From Basidiobolus ranarum (lineage: Eukaryota; Basidiobolomycota; Basidiobolomycetes; Basidiobolales): 40,492 bases of DNA. The translations under genes and the position numbers were made by a program. Under the pieces are notes generated by a model. It was not told the origin of the DNA and did no database searches. It worked only from the letters and a program-made list of their open reading frames with translations. The stretch is from the NCBI GenBank assembly GCA_040143965.1, contig JASJQH010006913.1, forward strand, positions 1 to 40,492, given 5' to 3'. Shown here piece after piece: positions 1-11,812 of the stretch. Each line of letters begins with the position of its first letter. Positions within the stretch are counted from its first letter, which is position 1.

Positions 1-1060
1 AAGTCAAGAAAGTTACTGTTACACCTACCGTAACTGTGGCTCAAGAAGTTGAGGATGAACTTAACATTCCTACAGTAGCTACCGCGCCAAAAGGCAAGAA
101 GGCAACTATTGCACTGGCCGTGACTTCAACGCCAAAAGGCAACAAAGTTACTGTTACACCTACTATAACTTCGACTCAACAAGTTGAAGATGAACTTACC
201 ATTTCTACAGTAGCTACAGTGCTAGAAGGTAAGAATGCAGCTATTGCTCCGACTGTGACTTCAACCCCAAAAGGCAAGAAGGTTACTGTTACACCTACTG
301 TTTCTTCGATTCACGAGGTTAAGAATGCACTTGTCATTTCTTCAACAGCTACATTACCAAAAGGCAAAAAAGAGACTATCACGCCTAATATGACTTCGGT
401 CCAAGAGGCTGAGGCTGACCACACCACTTCTACACTTGCTACAGTGCCAGAGATCAAGGAAACAACTATTGCACCTACTGTGACTTCAGTCCAAGAGGTT
501 GAAGCTGACCACACCACTGCTACAATGGCAACAATACCTGAAGTCAAGGAAATAGCTGTTACACCTAACGTACCTTCAGTCCAAGAAGTTGAGGATAGGC
601 ACACCACTTCTACAGTAACTACAGTGCCAGAAGCCGAGGAAGTAACCATTACACCAAGGATGGCTTCAGCTCAAGAGGTTGAGGATGATCATATCATCTC
701 TACAGTAGCTACAGTGTCAGAAGTCAAGGAAGCCTCTGACGTGACTTCAGTCCAAGAAGTTGCGGATAGGCACGCCACTTCTACAGTAACTATAGTGCCA
801 GAAGCCGAGGAAGTAACCATTACACCTAGGATGACTCCAACTCAAGAGGTTGACGCTGAGGCTGATCGCACCACTTCTACATTATCTACAGTGCCAGAAG
901 CCAAGGAAGTAACTATTGCACCTACTGTGACTTCAACTCAAGAAGTAGAGGATGACTACACCAATGCTACATTAGTGACAATACCAGAAACCAATGAGAT
1001 AGCTATTACACCCACTGTGCTTTCAATCCAAGAAGTTGAGGCTGAACACACTATTTCGGC
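1..1060 (+). repeat. Coding minisatellite, about 90-nt units
   Basis: About eleven diverged copies of a roughly 90-nt (30-codon) unit lie inside the first gene. The unit reads approximately TSxQEVEDxHTTSTVATVPE followed by xKEVTITPT. The first three copies carry PKGKK in place of the PExKE segment and look like an older or separately expanded subtype. One unit near 720-760 is shortened. The repeats stay in frame, so selection for coding is likely. The array is cut by the window edge, so the total copy number is unknown. Confidence 0.85.
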
Positions 1061-4000
1061 GAGTATTGGTGAGAATCATGTTGGTCAAAATCTTATTTTG
1101 GCTGAAGATCATGTTGTCGTGGAGAAAGTACCTACAGATCGTCTCTCTTCACCCAATGCAACTATTAACGATGCCAAGGTAACTGTGACTTCGAAAGATC
1201 GAGGCGCTATACTAGAGGCCGAATTACCCGTTGAAAATCTAGAATCAACTATCGATCTACATGATTATGACTCCCCAATAATAGAAGCTAATAAAGATAC
1301 CTCCGTAGATACTCCTCAGAAGTTATACGATATCTCGCAAATGGATAAAAATATCTCCTGCAATGAGGACAGATTTACTCCTTCGCCGATCCTTTTTGAG
1401 AGTGCACCTTTACGAACACCAGACACTAAAGATTTAACTTTATTGGAAACATCAAACGATCTGTCCATGAGTTTCGAGGCTCAAATATCCGACGATGAAG
1501 AAGCAGCTATTGTATTTCCAAGCTCTGGTAACCAAAGCATGATGTCATCTGTAGTTGAAACTCCTAAGCTAGAAAGCCTCAGTTTATTTGAAGGAGATGC
1601 GGAGAACTCCACATTTTCAGGAGCTGAACCCGATACTCGTGATGTGGTTGAAGATTCTGTAGGTGTACCCTATTCTCCCTTAGAAGAAATCCCGTTAACT
1701 TCCCCAACGCCTGTAACCGAGAGTATCCAGACTTCATCAGATCTAGAAAACAGGACTTTGGATGAACTAGAAGAAGCGTATATTTGTACGAGATTCCCTG
1801 AGCCCAAAATCTTTCACAAGGCGACCTATATTTTGGATAGATTATTTGCAATGGCGTTTAGTAGAGCATTTATCTCACCATTTGGCACAGCTCATCTTTA
1901 TGAACCACCGTTGGGAGGCCTGAATCTCACTATTATAGATCGAAAGCTTTGGCACGGTAAGTATAAAACATTTGAGGGATTCGTGGAAGATCTGAGAGAA
2001 GTGGCGGAGGCGGTTAAGCTGAACTATGATGATAAGGATGAGATTTATTTCATCTCCAAAGAGTTCATCAACTTTTTCGAAGACCTCGCATGGGAGCTAC
2101 GAAGCAATTCGTCAGAAACCCCGGAGAAGCAGGAAGTGGCACCGTTTTCAGAACAAGAATTGAAGATGATAAAGGGTTTAGAGTGTACCGAGGACAGTCC
2201 CTTTTATATTGTGAAGCTGGCAACTCTCGCAGAGGTGGTTCGTAGTAATCGTGGATTGTTGGAAAAGGAGACTTTCGCGGCGGTACATCACCCGTTTTTT
2301 GAAGATTTCGGAAGTACCCCAGATATACTTACGGGTACAACAGAGAATGCGCTGCCTACAGTCCTCCGCATCTTCATTTCGCATAATCGAACAGCACTAG
2401 AGTTGGCTAGAGACGAGCAAAACGGATTTCTTTTGGTTTTCACCAATGTTACCATGAGCAAAGTGGAGACTAAAGGACACATCCGGTTGCAAGCGGACTG
2501 CTTCGTGACGAAACCTATCGGGAAAAGGCATGACATCGAGGATGTAGAGATATTACAGTCCCTGGACTCGATGAAGTCTTGGATCAAGGTGGCAGTACTG
2601 AAGGCATTTAAATTTGATGCTGAGGTACCCAGTAGATTTCGTACTTATCACCTCAAGCCCTATCGACCTGTAAAATACGACCCAAGTACCATAGGTGAGC
2701 ATCCATTATCACAGATAATCATGGAAGCGAAAAACCATTGGGATCCAAACATCGTGAAAGAAAGACAGTTGGCGATGTCCGGAGATTCAAGAGAGTTCAC
2801 CCCGCAACCAAAGATGAAAGCACCAGTGAGAAAGCACCCAACAAGAACGAGAAGTGTCTCTACCACCAAGAAGAAAGCCAAGGTCAAAATGAATCTGACT
2901 AGCACACCCAAAAGAACTGATGAAGACTCCAAAATGGATGTCAGTACTCCAGAATCTCCTACTTTTAAAGGAAGTCTCCAAACACGCATTCGAACTGATG
3001 GAGATGATGCCTCTTCGGATGATCGTTTTCTGTTGCCGACTTTCCCTAAAGAAATCATGAAAAAAGAGATCGAGAGTCAGCTATCTTCTGAGGCGGAGGA
3101 TGTGAATATCGATATTGTTGGAATGGATGTTGATACAGAATTCCCAGATTTTGCCTCACGTAGTATCGCCAATCAAGCGCAAATTCGAAGTGAACTTACA
3201 GTTAGAATTGAACAAGTCTCTGATAGTATTTCAGACGATTCGCCTTTTCAATTGATAGAGCTCACTCAAAATGCTGTCGAGCCAACATCCAGTGAAAAAG
3301 AGTTTGCTCGCGAGTCCAACAGTGATTTCAGTACAAGGCAGCTACTCTCTGAGGCGAAAGTTTTATATTCCCGAATTAAGGAGACTGGTTTAAAGCTCGG
3401 TGTTCACTTTGAAAATAGAGAGAGTATAGAACAGCACTTGTCGCAACGCTATGTCGTTGGCCAATTTAAAAACGTTCACGTTAGTGCTAGTGATGTCAAT
3501 ATAGTAGTTCAGATTTACAAGGGTATCGGACGAGAGTTGATAGAGAGTCGGCTAATGGAACTTGCCTGCTTACTAAAGCTTCGAGGATTAAAACGAGTGG
3601 GAGAAATACTCAGTATTGTCGAAAGTGATGATGGTATCCCTACAGGGCTCACTATGAATCGCTATCAAAAAACTTTAAAGCAATATCTGCATATTCGTTA
3701 TAATATTTCGCCACAGCAGAAATACAAATTAATGCGCGATTTGATCGCTGCCGTTAAAGTATTACATGATCTAGGAATAGCACATCGAAACCTATCGGAG
3801 GAGAATATTATGGTAAATGAAATTGAAGGGATTTTTCTTAAAGACGGTACCCTTCGACCTAAAGTGTTCCTTATTGACTATGGAAAGGCGCGATTCACTC
3901 GAAGAGAAGACATTCAACGATGGTATTTATATCCATTAGCTCCTGAAGAAGAAAAGCTCTTACCCAGAATCACTTCAACCCCAGATCATGGCTACAAACG

Positions 4001-4442
4001 CTACAGGTAACTTTACATTTAGATCTCGCCAGCAATGAGCAGGAGTAACATTCCATTTCAAACTAGATCTATCAAAACCCTTCCAAGAAGCAAGAACGAT
4101 ATCGCTACCTTATCACACGACATCAACCCGTTCGCCGAAGACATCTACTCACTTGGGGTTCTATTATGGCGAATATTCACTCAGCAATGCCCTTTAGCAT
4201 GCGTCTTTGAAGACGATATTTTGGGCTTGCGTCAAATTGTTAGTGATGAGCACCGCCTCCGTACCGAGATCTGTAAGGCCATACCTGGTAGCAAGTGTCG
4301 TGAACTGTTGTTCGGATGTCTTGCTGTTAATGACGTAGATCGATGGAGCGTTGATGAGCTTTCCAAGTGGATTTGGAATCAGCAAAACAGAAAGCAATTA
4401 ATCTACGAGATCGAAAGAGATTTCAATGGCAAAGGCGTGTAA
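1..4442 (+). CDS. Repeat-rich protein with degenerate bromodomain and C-terminal pseudokinase (5' partial)
   Basis: The frame is open to the left edge, so the true start lies outside; the first in-frame GTG at 36 is not the start. Residue numbers count from that GTG. Residues 1-350 are a degenerate array of about 30-residue Thr/Val/Glu-rich units. Residues about 592-690 resemble a bromodomain (LDRLFAMAFSRAF, then KLWHGKYKTFEGFVEDLREV), but NYDD stands where the acetyl-lysine-binding YN is expected. A basic linker follows near 935-975. Residues from about 1150 form a kinase-like fold: K1162 in QIYKG, HRNLSEEN with Asn1252 replacing the catalytic Asp, DYG at 1281, and EDIYSLGVLLW in the second exon. 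The best splice is 4007-4066 (60 nt, branch-like TAAC, CTAG acceptor); a 36-nt intron, 4007-4042, also keeps frame. Catalytic inactivity is inferred from HRN. I do not recognise an orthologue. Confidence 0.82.
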
Positions 4443-4879
4443 AGATGAATGTTGGATGAATAGCGTATTTCTAATACTCCGTGACATCTTGTAAATTTAT
4501 TGATTCAGTTATTTTGTTTTGTACTCTCCACACTTAGTAGACATGTGAAGGCCAAGAATCATTGAATAAACATAGAGATTTGAGCTGTACAATATCAATC
4601 ATCTGCCAATACCCTCTCCACATCCATTTGTCACAGACTTTAGCCAACTAAAGGGCAATACTCCTAAATACCTAGTAGCATGCGGATCAATGCTTCAATA
4701 ATACTGAGTTCTGTTCGTTTAGTGTTCGTTGTTTTAGATATATTTTACTTTTCAAATCTGGTATATAATTACAATGTTGGTATGCAATGTTCTCCATGCT
4801 TTTGTGTCTTTTTCTACGTCCCTCAGGCTTAAGATGCTCAAAGCATGACATCGGTTGAGGGCTGAACTATCACTTGAGG
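4443..4879. other. Convergent intergenic region
   Basis: This is the 3' flank shared by the pseudokinase gene (plus) and the basic-protein gene (minus). I see AT-rich sequence with no convincing exon, RNA gene or repeat. Confidence 0.6.
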
Positions 4880-6021
4880 TTAAGCCTTCTCCGTATCTAT
4901 AGACTTCCCTTTGCCATTACTTTGCTTATTTGTCACTATCTCATGCTTGTTCATGGTTAATTAAAGACACTTACATATCGGATGAGGATTGAGAAACAAA
5001 CGAATCATTGGTATCTGTGCCTCCATCAGTGTGATTTTTTGGCATCTGTTCGTTCAAAAGGTCTGTCTCCACTTGAATAAAACTATGAGACCGGAAATAT
5101 AGAATATTAAGTAGAGTCGATAGTACCTTTGGTATCGACTCCTTTTTGTTCCACTACGCTATCTGTGCTCAGATTAAGCTGAATAACTGAAAGATCAAGT
5201 TGAGCGACATCTGGATCTTCTCTCCGACCTAGAAGAATGATACTTCAACGTTGGGAATCGTAACCAATTCTGACCGTGCCAGCATACCATGCTTTTTTCT
5301 TCTCTTTTTTTCCTTTTTCTCCGCATCCTTCAGTATCTTGATATCTCGTTTTTTGGACTCTGACCTGGACTTTCTATTCTCTTTACTCTTAAGGATACTG
5401 AGTAAGCTTCTAGGCAATCTAGATGATGAACGCTACTTACGGGGTTTGGTTGCTCCACTGGACCGGATATTGTTAGAAGTCGAGAAAATAGTTTAGTAGA
5501 GATTCTAGGACCTTTAGAGGATTTGGATTTTTTAGCCTTTCGGTCGGTCTTGGGTATTACGTTGGGTACGATTTTGTACATGTATTTTGTGTCACTGATC
5601 TCGTAAGATACTGGTACTTTATTCCTGTCGCTTCGAGGGATAGTTCGAACGTTTCTATATTCGGTAGTTTGTTTGGTTTTCTTCTTTTCTAAGTGAATGA
5701 ATATATAAAAGATAAATTTCTTCCCAGTCATGAAGTTTTCTCGCTTTTTACCTGAACATTTCCCCTTTTCCTGAAGATTTGAAGTACTTTCTAAGAATAG
5801 ATTCAGTGGTGGTTCTTGAAATTTAGGTGGTGCTTGAAATTTAGTTGGTGCTTGAATACTTTCTTCACGTACTTCGGTTTGACTTGGAACTACTTGATCA
5901 ATAGGGTATTAAAAAATAAAAAGAAAGGTATTCCATGATTAGCACTTGAAAACAGAACCAACTCAAAAACTCTTGTTATACTTTCAAGTTTAACCAATGG
6001 AATCTCATGGTTAGTTGACAT
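4880..6021 (-). CDS. Multi-exon gene for a basic, low-complexity protein of unknown function
   Basis: I built this from phase-matched exons: 5889-5752, 5688-5441, 5387-5288, 5228-5127, 5071-4975 and 4919-4880 (stop TAA 4882-4880). Their introns are 63, 53, 59, 55 and 55 nt with GTAAAA, GTAAGT, GTATGC, GTACTA and GTAAGT donors. The first exon is less sure: ATG 6021-6019, donor at 5981, intron 92 nt. Visible protein features are a QAPTKFQAPPKFQEPP repeat, a KKKTKQ/KKSKSSKG basic stretch, a very basic EKKEKKRRKKHG segment and an acidic, Ser-rich C-terminus ending SIDTEKA. The acceptor at 5388 could instead be at 5379. It has no domain I recognise; a nuclear, disordered protein of about 230 residues is an inference from composition. 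It shares its upstream region with DAD2. Confidence 0.72.
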
Positions 6022-6365
6022 TATCAATCGTGGTTAAAGGTAAAGTTTCCGACTAGAAAGGAGAAAGGGGGGCTTGGAAAAAGCACAGAGGTTATGAAGA
6101 ATTTAAATGATGGACTGTTATATGATTTCCTAAAATCATGCATCGATCACGATCACGATCATGGTTATGGTTATGGTCACCGTCACAATTTACGAATCAG
6201 ATGAACCAGGAATTTAACATAAATTTAATTAACATTTGGAAGTATTTACTTTGATTTCTTTTGAACCAATCAACAATATTGTTTACTTGTAAGTGATCTC
6301 TTAATAATACTATTGTAGAGTATTAGGTACCCAGCTTAGGTTTCTTCACACTCACACTTTCGCCC
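6022..6365. promoter_or_regulatory. Divergent promoter region (basic-protein gene / DAD2)
   Basis: This 344-nt spacer separates two divergently transcribed genes and probably holds both promoters. It contains two short tandem repeats in a row at about 6141-6178: a GATCAC run followed by a GGTTAT run, flanked by GTCACCGTCAC. I see no clear TATA box. Confidence 0.5.
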
Positions 6366-6754
6366 ATGTCGAATTCTACAACCACCGCTTTACGTGCTCA
6401 AGTCGAGGAAAAGCAGATAGAGTATCAAAACCTACGATACATTTGTGATTTATCTCACAAGTTAGATTTACAATTCAAAGAACTCTGTTACCGCATGGAT
6501 GAAATGAATCGCGGATATACTGGTAAGATATATTGAGTTTCCATAGATTCCTTCCACCAGATAACCCTTCAACCATTATTTCATACCAGTGGTCGCACAA
6601 GTTATGAACAATTGGAAAGGAGTATTTCTAGCGGCGAATATGTCAGGTATGTAACTCTGGTATTGAAGAGTAGAAACTTCATTTAATATCTTCTTTTCTA
6701 GAGAACCAAGAAGACAGTGTCTCTCCCACCACTTTCGTAAAAATTCCTAATTAA
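6366..6754 (+). CDS. DAD2: DASH complex subunit Dad2
   Basis: Three exons, 6366-6522, 6590-6646 and 6702-6754, joined by 67- and 55-nt introns (GTAAGA...CCAG and GTATGT...CTAG), both phase 1, give 88 residues. The protein matches the Dad2 pattern: an N-terminal coiled coil (LRAQVEEKQIEYQNLRYICD), a second helix with LDLQFKELCYRMDEMNRGYT, and the hallmark VAQVMNNWKGVFLAANMS. Dad2 is a small subunit of the ring-forming DASH/Dam1 complex that couples kinetochores to spindle microtubules (established knowledge of the family). Its length is close to the usual 90-130 residues. It is invisible as a single open frame because its exons are short. It ends 52 nt before the stop codon of convergent GWT1. 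Confidence 0.9.
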
Positions 6755-6806
6755 CTAGAATGTTTTGTATATAAAGTATTCAATTACCCAATGAGATTTA
6801 TTGAAT

Positions 6807-8553
6807 TTATCGAATACGAAGTCCATTTAACTTCAACCAAACGGCAATTGAACAAATTATCGCCATATAAGCGCTACATATAACGAATGAAAGTAGGGGT
6901 GAAGTGTAGAGGGTTTGAATGGAAATATTGATCAATCCTGTGAGTACATTTGCAATGAGAAATACCGTCAATCCATTCTGATTAAGACTATCAAGAAGGA
7001 AAGGAATCTCCGGGCTAAACACATTGGGATTTACGAACCTTTCGATGCACATGATAACCAGCAATAATGTTAGATTAAACGCCACTACCCAGAGGACATA
7101 TGGAAGATTCGCCTAATAAAATGGGTTAATGACTCCATCTGGTTAAACAAATCCGGTTACACTCATACCATTCGTCTAGAGACCTCGATCTCAAGGAACC
7201 CTCTAACGATATGAAATAAAGTCCACATCATCACTGCAGAGATTAAAAGTATCATCGGTTGCTTTTGGCGTTGCTTATATGTGGGAGGGTCCGGAAGAAC
7301 AACTACACCACTCTCCAGTCCAATCAAAAAGATCGACAAGTAACCTATAATAAGAATTTGGTCAGTTTGTTCGTCGATGATTCTCAAGGTGATAAATTCA
7401 TACCCAAGAAACTGAAAACTCCTTCTCTATTCATACTCAAGAGATCAATACGGGGTGCGTTAAGTATGTATTCCTCCACACCGTAATAAAGAGCAACCTG
7501 ATAAGCTATTTTGAAGGGTTAATTCTTCATTCAGATCAATGTTACCAGTTTTTCTTACCAATGATGATCAGTGGACCAGCAAAACGAGCTCCTTTCGCCA
7601 ATCCTCTACTCAATGTCACAAAGATAGGCAAAAATCCCAGAGTGATGAAGAAATTCCAATGAACTCCATACTCAGTCACATGTTCCTTAAAACAAGGTTG
7701 AATAGGTTTTCTTTGAATGAGTTACAAAGAGAGATCAACAAATTACCTGATACTCGATTCCTTTAACCATCAATAATCTTGCAAAGCCCAGAACTAAGAG
7801 TGGGAAAGCACTCTTAAAGGAATTTAACATCTCCTTAAAGAAAGAGACCTCTTTAGTGGAAATATTGGGAAGGTAATTCTTAGCAGCTACAACGCCAGCT
7901 GAAAAAACGAAGGAACCAACTCCAAGATCCATCTAAAAACATCTCGTTAGTCAACCAGCAGATGGTACAGTATAAGGAATAAACAAACTCCTCACCAATG
8001 AAGTTCCATAGGTTTCTACTTTAGCAAAACGTCTAGGAAATATAGGGAAATCTACCGCTAGAATTGCGATACAAGTAAGGAGCATCATCAAAGCACGGTA
8101 AACACTGATATATGATTTGCGAGTGATCTTGTTAGGGGAGATACTTTTTTTATACATTTCTTCGGAGACTTGAGAGTTTTCAAGAGGGGCTTTCTCTCCT
8201 CGAAGTTTAAAATACACTCCCAAACTAGTAAGTAAAAGTCCCGGTGCAAGAAATTTATTGTACTCGGTAAAGGTTTGGGAACTCAGAGAAATCAAGGCAA
8301 GAAGCGTAAATTCCCAGCCGAAGCGTTTTACTAACGAGGTACCATTATTGGGAAAACCATAACTTTGACAGCAAGCCCATAAAAAGAATCCACACTACAT
8401 GAATTTGGTTTAGAATGAAATAAATAACTCGTCATTCAACTAATAAGTACTTACCAAGTTAACAAAGATAACCACGTTTATTTCCGAAATGGAAGAGCCG
8501 GTTTGACCTGTCACCCATTGAATCTTGGCCTCTCGATAGTCTTCAAGAGTCAT
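6807..8553 (-). CDS. GWT1: GPI-anchor inositol acyltransferase GWT1 (PIG-W)
   Basis: Seven exons on the minus strand: 8553-8455, 8394-7996, 7932-7747, 7685-7559, 7505-7404, 7344-7169 and 7112-6807. The six introns are 53-63 nt and all are phase-compatible. The 464-residue product is a polytopic ER membrane protein that acylates the inositol of GlcN-PI in GPI-anchor synthesis. Diagnostic segments are [14 protein letters not shown] at the start, [19 protein letters not shown] then [15 protein letters not shown] across the exon 2/3 junction, [14 protein letters not shown] in exon 4, and [12 protein letters not shown] in exon 7. The start [10 protein letters not shown] is the expected short cytosolic/luminal leader. 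Length agrees with fungal GWT1 (about 450-500). No defect is seen. Confidence 0.94.
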
Positions 8554-8968
8554 TTTTGAATTGGAAGCAATAGACCCGAATTACCGAGATAGCGGTAGTA
8601 TTTGTTGTTCTTGGCACATATATTGGCCTGAATTATTCACCAATAAATGAAAGATTCAAATTTGATGAACGGATTTTGGAAATCCGATCGGGAGATTCGA
8701 ATTCCGCGAGTGTGTAATCCATAAAACAACTTCAACATGTAATGGTGGCAAATAAAATTTTAATTGTTATAGCATAACTCATGTTCTTAAACGTCGAGAG
8801 TTTTGGAAAGGGTGGGAATCTCAAGTACATACGGATTCACAACGGAACGAAGGGTAAGGGTTAAGGATAGGGTGAGGAGTAGAGGAAAGGGGAAGGGGGG
8901 AAGGGGGGAAGAAGCGATATCTCAGCTTAACAAATAATAGTAAATTATGTTTGGAATTCTTCGTAAAA
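8554..8968. promoter_or_regulatory. Upstream region of GWT1 and 3' flank of V-ATPase copy 1
   Basis: This is a 415-nt spacer between two minus-strand genes. At 8670-8686 a perfect 7-bp inverted repeat with a 3-nt loop (CGGATTT TGG AAATCCG) lies about 120 nt upstream of the GWT1 start. At about 8850-8916 the plus strand is a purine-rich run (GGGTAAGGG, then repeated GGGGAAGG), i.e. a pyrimidine tract in the transcribed strand just after the V-ATPase stop. Functions are unknown. Confidence 0.4.
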
Positions 8969-11812
8969 TTATTCATTTGATTCCTCTAACACAGTCTTAA
9001 AGCAGAAAGGCTCAAATGCTACACCAGTACCTCCATAGAACTTGCCATTGAACTCAACCCAGTGCAAACGAAGGGCATGTAAAAAGGCGGAAAGTCCTTC
9101 CATACAGAGAAGAATACTGACTGTGAGCGTAAACCATATTGCGAACCCAAATGTCATACTGATGGGAAGGAAGGATGCAGGTAACATATATGATGGTACC
9201 ATGGTCATATCCCAAAGAACTTCAGATAATTGAGCATGTGCTAATGAAAGGGCCCACAGACGCAAGTAAGATGCGGTGTTGGAAATACAGTTAAGGCAAA
9301 ACTCGATGGTGTGGATGGCTTGATTAATCATAATCTCTGCAAAGTCATAGGTATCATGACCGTCTTTGTCACCATCGTCATTGGCGTCAGTTTCATCGTC
9401 ATTTCCTTGCACAGGGGTATATCCAGCCTCAACAATCTTATCATGTTCTTTTTTCAAGATGTAGGGCTTGGTGAGAAGCATCCAGGGAACGCAGACAAGT
9501 GCAACTGAGATAAGGAATAATTGAAGTGGGCCTTGTCCTCGGAAGAGTTGGTCTTTAGGTTCAACATTTCCTGGGCTCAAGAACATATAAATCAGCATAT
9601 TCAAGAGACTTGGTGGACTGTCGTATAGAGAGACTCCATTAGCATCGGTGGCAAACCAATCGATACTCCATTTGTAGATGATGGTAATGACAAGGTAACC
9701 GAAAATTGACTCGATGAAAAGAATCTGAGGTACAAACTCGGCCCAGATGCTGTATTCCTTCTTGAAGTGCTTATAATTGAAAACAGTCAAAACGATACCA
9801 AGAGTCATCTGGAAAATACCGAAAATGATGGACATCTTCATCTTGTAAGAGTTGGTGAAGATCAATAAGTTATCGGTACCATGCCATGCAGGATCCAATC
9901 CAAATGGATAGACTCCAACTTGGGTAGCTTGAGTGACTTGGCCTGCTACAGGGTCAGGGAACTTCCATCCCGATTGGAACAGCGAGAGACTTTGGGAGAA
10001 TATATCATTGTAGATCAAACCGGTAAACATGGAGAATAGTCCCATAAGGAGAATAAGATAGCGACCACCGTATACCATGCCAAACATCTCACCACCAGCC
10101 AATGACTTGAGTTTCTTCTCATTAATACAAAGGTAAAGGGCAATGCAAGTCATGATCAGGCCATGCCCAAGATCACCGAACATAACAGCAAACAAGAAGG
10201 GGAATGTGATGATAGTAAAGAGGCCAGGGTTGACTTCTTTGTATTTCGCGACGCCATAAACATCAACAATGCTTTGGAAGCCTTCAGTGAATCTGTTGGT
10301 GCGATGGTAAGTGGGTGGCTCTCTAGTAGTGTGTAACTCGGTAAGAACCGAACCAACATTACCACCAGATTGAGAGGGATCAGCACGCAGCGTTTCCTGA
10401 ATCTCATCCATAGAAATGCTTGGGCACCATCCTTCAGCAATAAGGCACTTTCTATTGGCATCATAGATGAATCTGTTCATGGTGTCGTAAACAGCCTTTT
10501 CTTTCTTCACAATGGTCATCCAAGTGGCCAAATTCTCTGCAACCTTAATCAACTCTGCGCGACGAGTTTGGTTGATATTGAAAAGTACCTGAAAGAAACC
10601 ACAAGAACGGTTAGGCGATAAAACATGTGAATCTCCAAGTAATGAAATCTTACATTGTTCAAGTCTTCAATTTTGTTGGCTACATCAAGGGCACGAGCAC
10701 GTCTATCTTCTGGATTTTCCTCAATGCTGTAAAGGGTTGCACCCATAGATTCTGAAACTCTACGAATCTTGTTCAGGATTTCTTGGCCATGGGCGAAGAT
10801 AATGAAGACATTTTTCTCGATAGAATCTTCAGTCTCAGGGTCGATCAATGGATCTTGAATTTCTGCGTAATTCATATAGAGATTACCACGCAGGGCTCTC
10901 CACAGAATTCGCTCGAAAACATTGATTTTACTTCTAGAAATTACACCAGCTACGAAGCTAATATCCGCGATGTTAATTAATGTAAGCAGCACAATAGTTG
11001 TGTTGTTAAGAGTGTACATACCCAACGTTAAGATGTTGAAGTTCACCAGCAGGACCGGCCTCAACATCAGGTTGAATCAAAGATGTAGATTCATCGACTG
11101 AATTACGACGAATTTGCTCAACATGGTCTTCTCCCTAATGGATGATAAAAAGAATGAACGTTAGTTGGATTACCGCAGTTAATTAGAAATTCATTGCACC
11201 ATACCTCACGGAAAAAGCGATTGGTCTGCTGGACTATGTGTTTAATTTCCACCAACTCCATTAATCTTTTTTGTAGAGTTTCGTGAGAACTATTCATTTG
11301 AAGAACACGACTTTCTTGTTGGAGTACGGTCTCCTCCAAATCAACTATTTCTTGAGGGGCTCTAGGTCTTGCAAGGTACTTTCCGGAAGCTGGAGGTTGG
11401 ATAGGAAGTTGTAATTTCTCACATTGATTAGACAAAAAACCTATATCCTTGTGTTAGTAAGGTTCTTTTGGGTAGAATAAACACTTGTGAAGAAACATAC
11501 GAAGTTTTCTCTCGATCTCATCCAATTTCCTAATCTCTTTAACGAAGGCACGTTGGAAAGTGGTGGTATCGGAGTTTAACTGAGGGAGGAGAGAAAATAA
11601 ATTTAATACATATTCGTTACTCTATGAATCATGCCTATATTGAAATGGCTTCATACATCTCTGAATTGAATAGCTCCAAGTTCTCCAAGGCGGGAAACGG
11701 TACTTTGAGCTACTTCAGCAGGGATGAAAAGTTGCACGAGGGACATGTCCTCTGAGCGGAATAGTGTAGAGGGCGTTCTCGGCGCCACTCTACTATAGAT
11801 GGGTGAAGTCAT
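8969..11812 (-). CDS. V-ATPase V0 subunit a, copy 1 (Vph1/Stv1 family), intron-poor 3' half
   Basis: Six exons: 11812-11657, 11579-11501, 11440-11205, 11134-11022, 10957-10654 and 10588-8969, giving 835 residues. The subunit has a cytosolic N-terminal half ([14 protein letters not shown], the family's first signature) and a C-terminal half with about eight membrane segments. Together with the c-ring it carries protons across vacuolar/endosomal membranes. The essential arginine is present, R739 in [14 protein letters not shown] (equivalent to yeast Vph1 R735). MFGDLGHG and [22 protein letters not shown] are also present. An acidic insert (DDETDANDDGDKDGHD) lies in the loop before the last helices. 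The final 1620-nt exon is uninterrupted, unlike its neighbour at 12624-15924. Confidence 0.96.

Noticed and set aside
4035-4442. Separate 135-codon gene starting at ATG 4035
   Set aside because: It contains the kinase C-lobe motif EDIYSLGVLLW that completes the upstream pseudokinase; an intron at 4007-4066 joins them in phase.
5644-5655. GTTCGAAC resembling a tRNA box B
   Set aside because: It lies within a coding exon of the minus-strand basic-protein gene, and no box A or cloverleaf could be drawn around it.
8850-8916. Telomere-like GGGTAAGGGTTAAGG run
   Set aside because: The units are irregular and grade into a G/A-rich tract between two ordinary genes; it is not a telomeric array.
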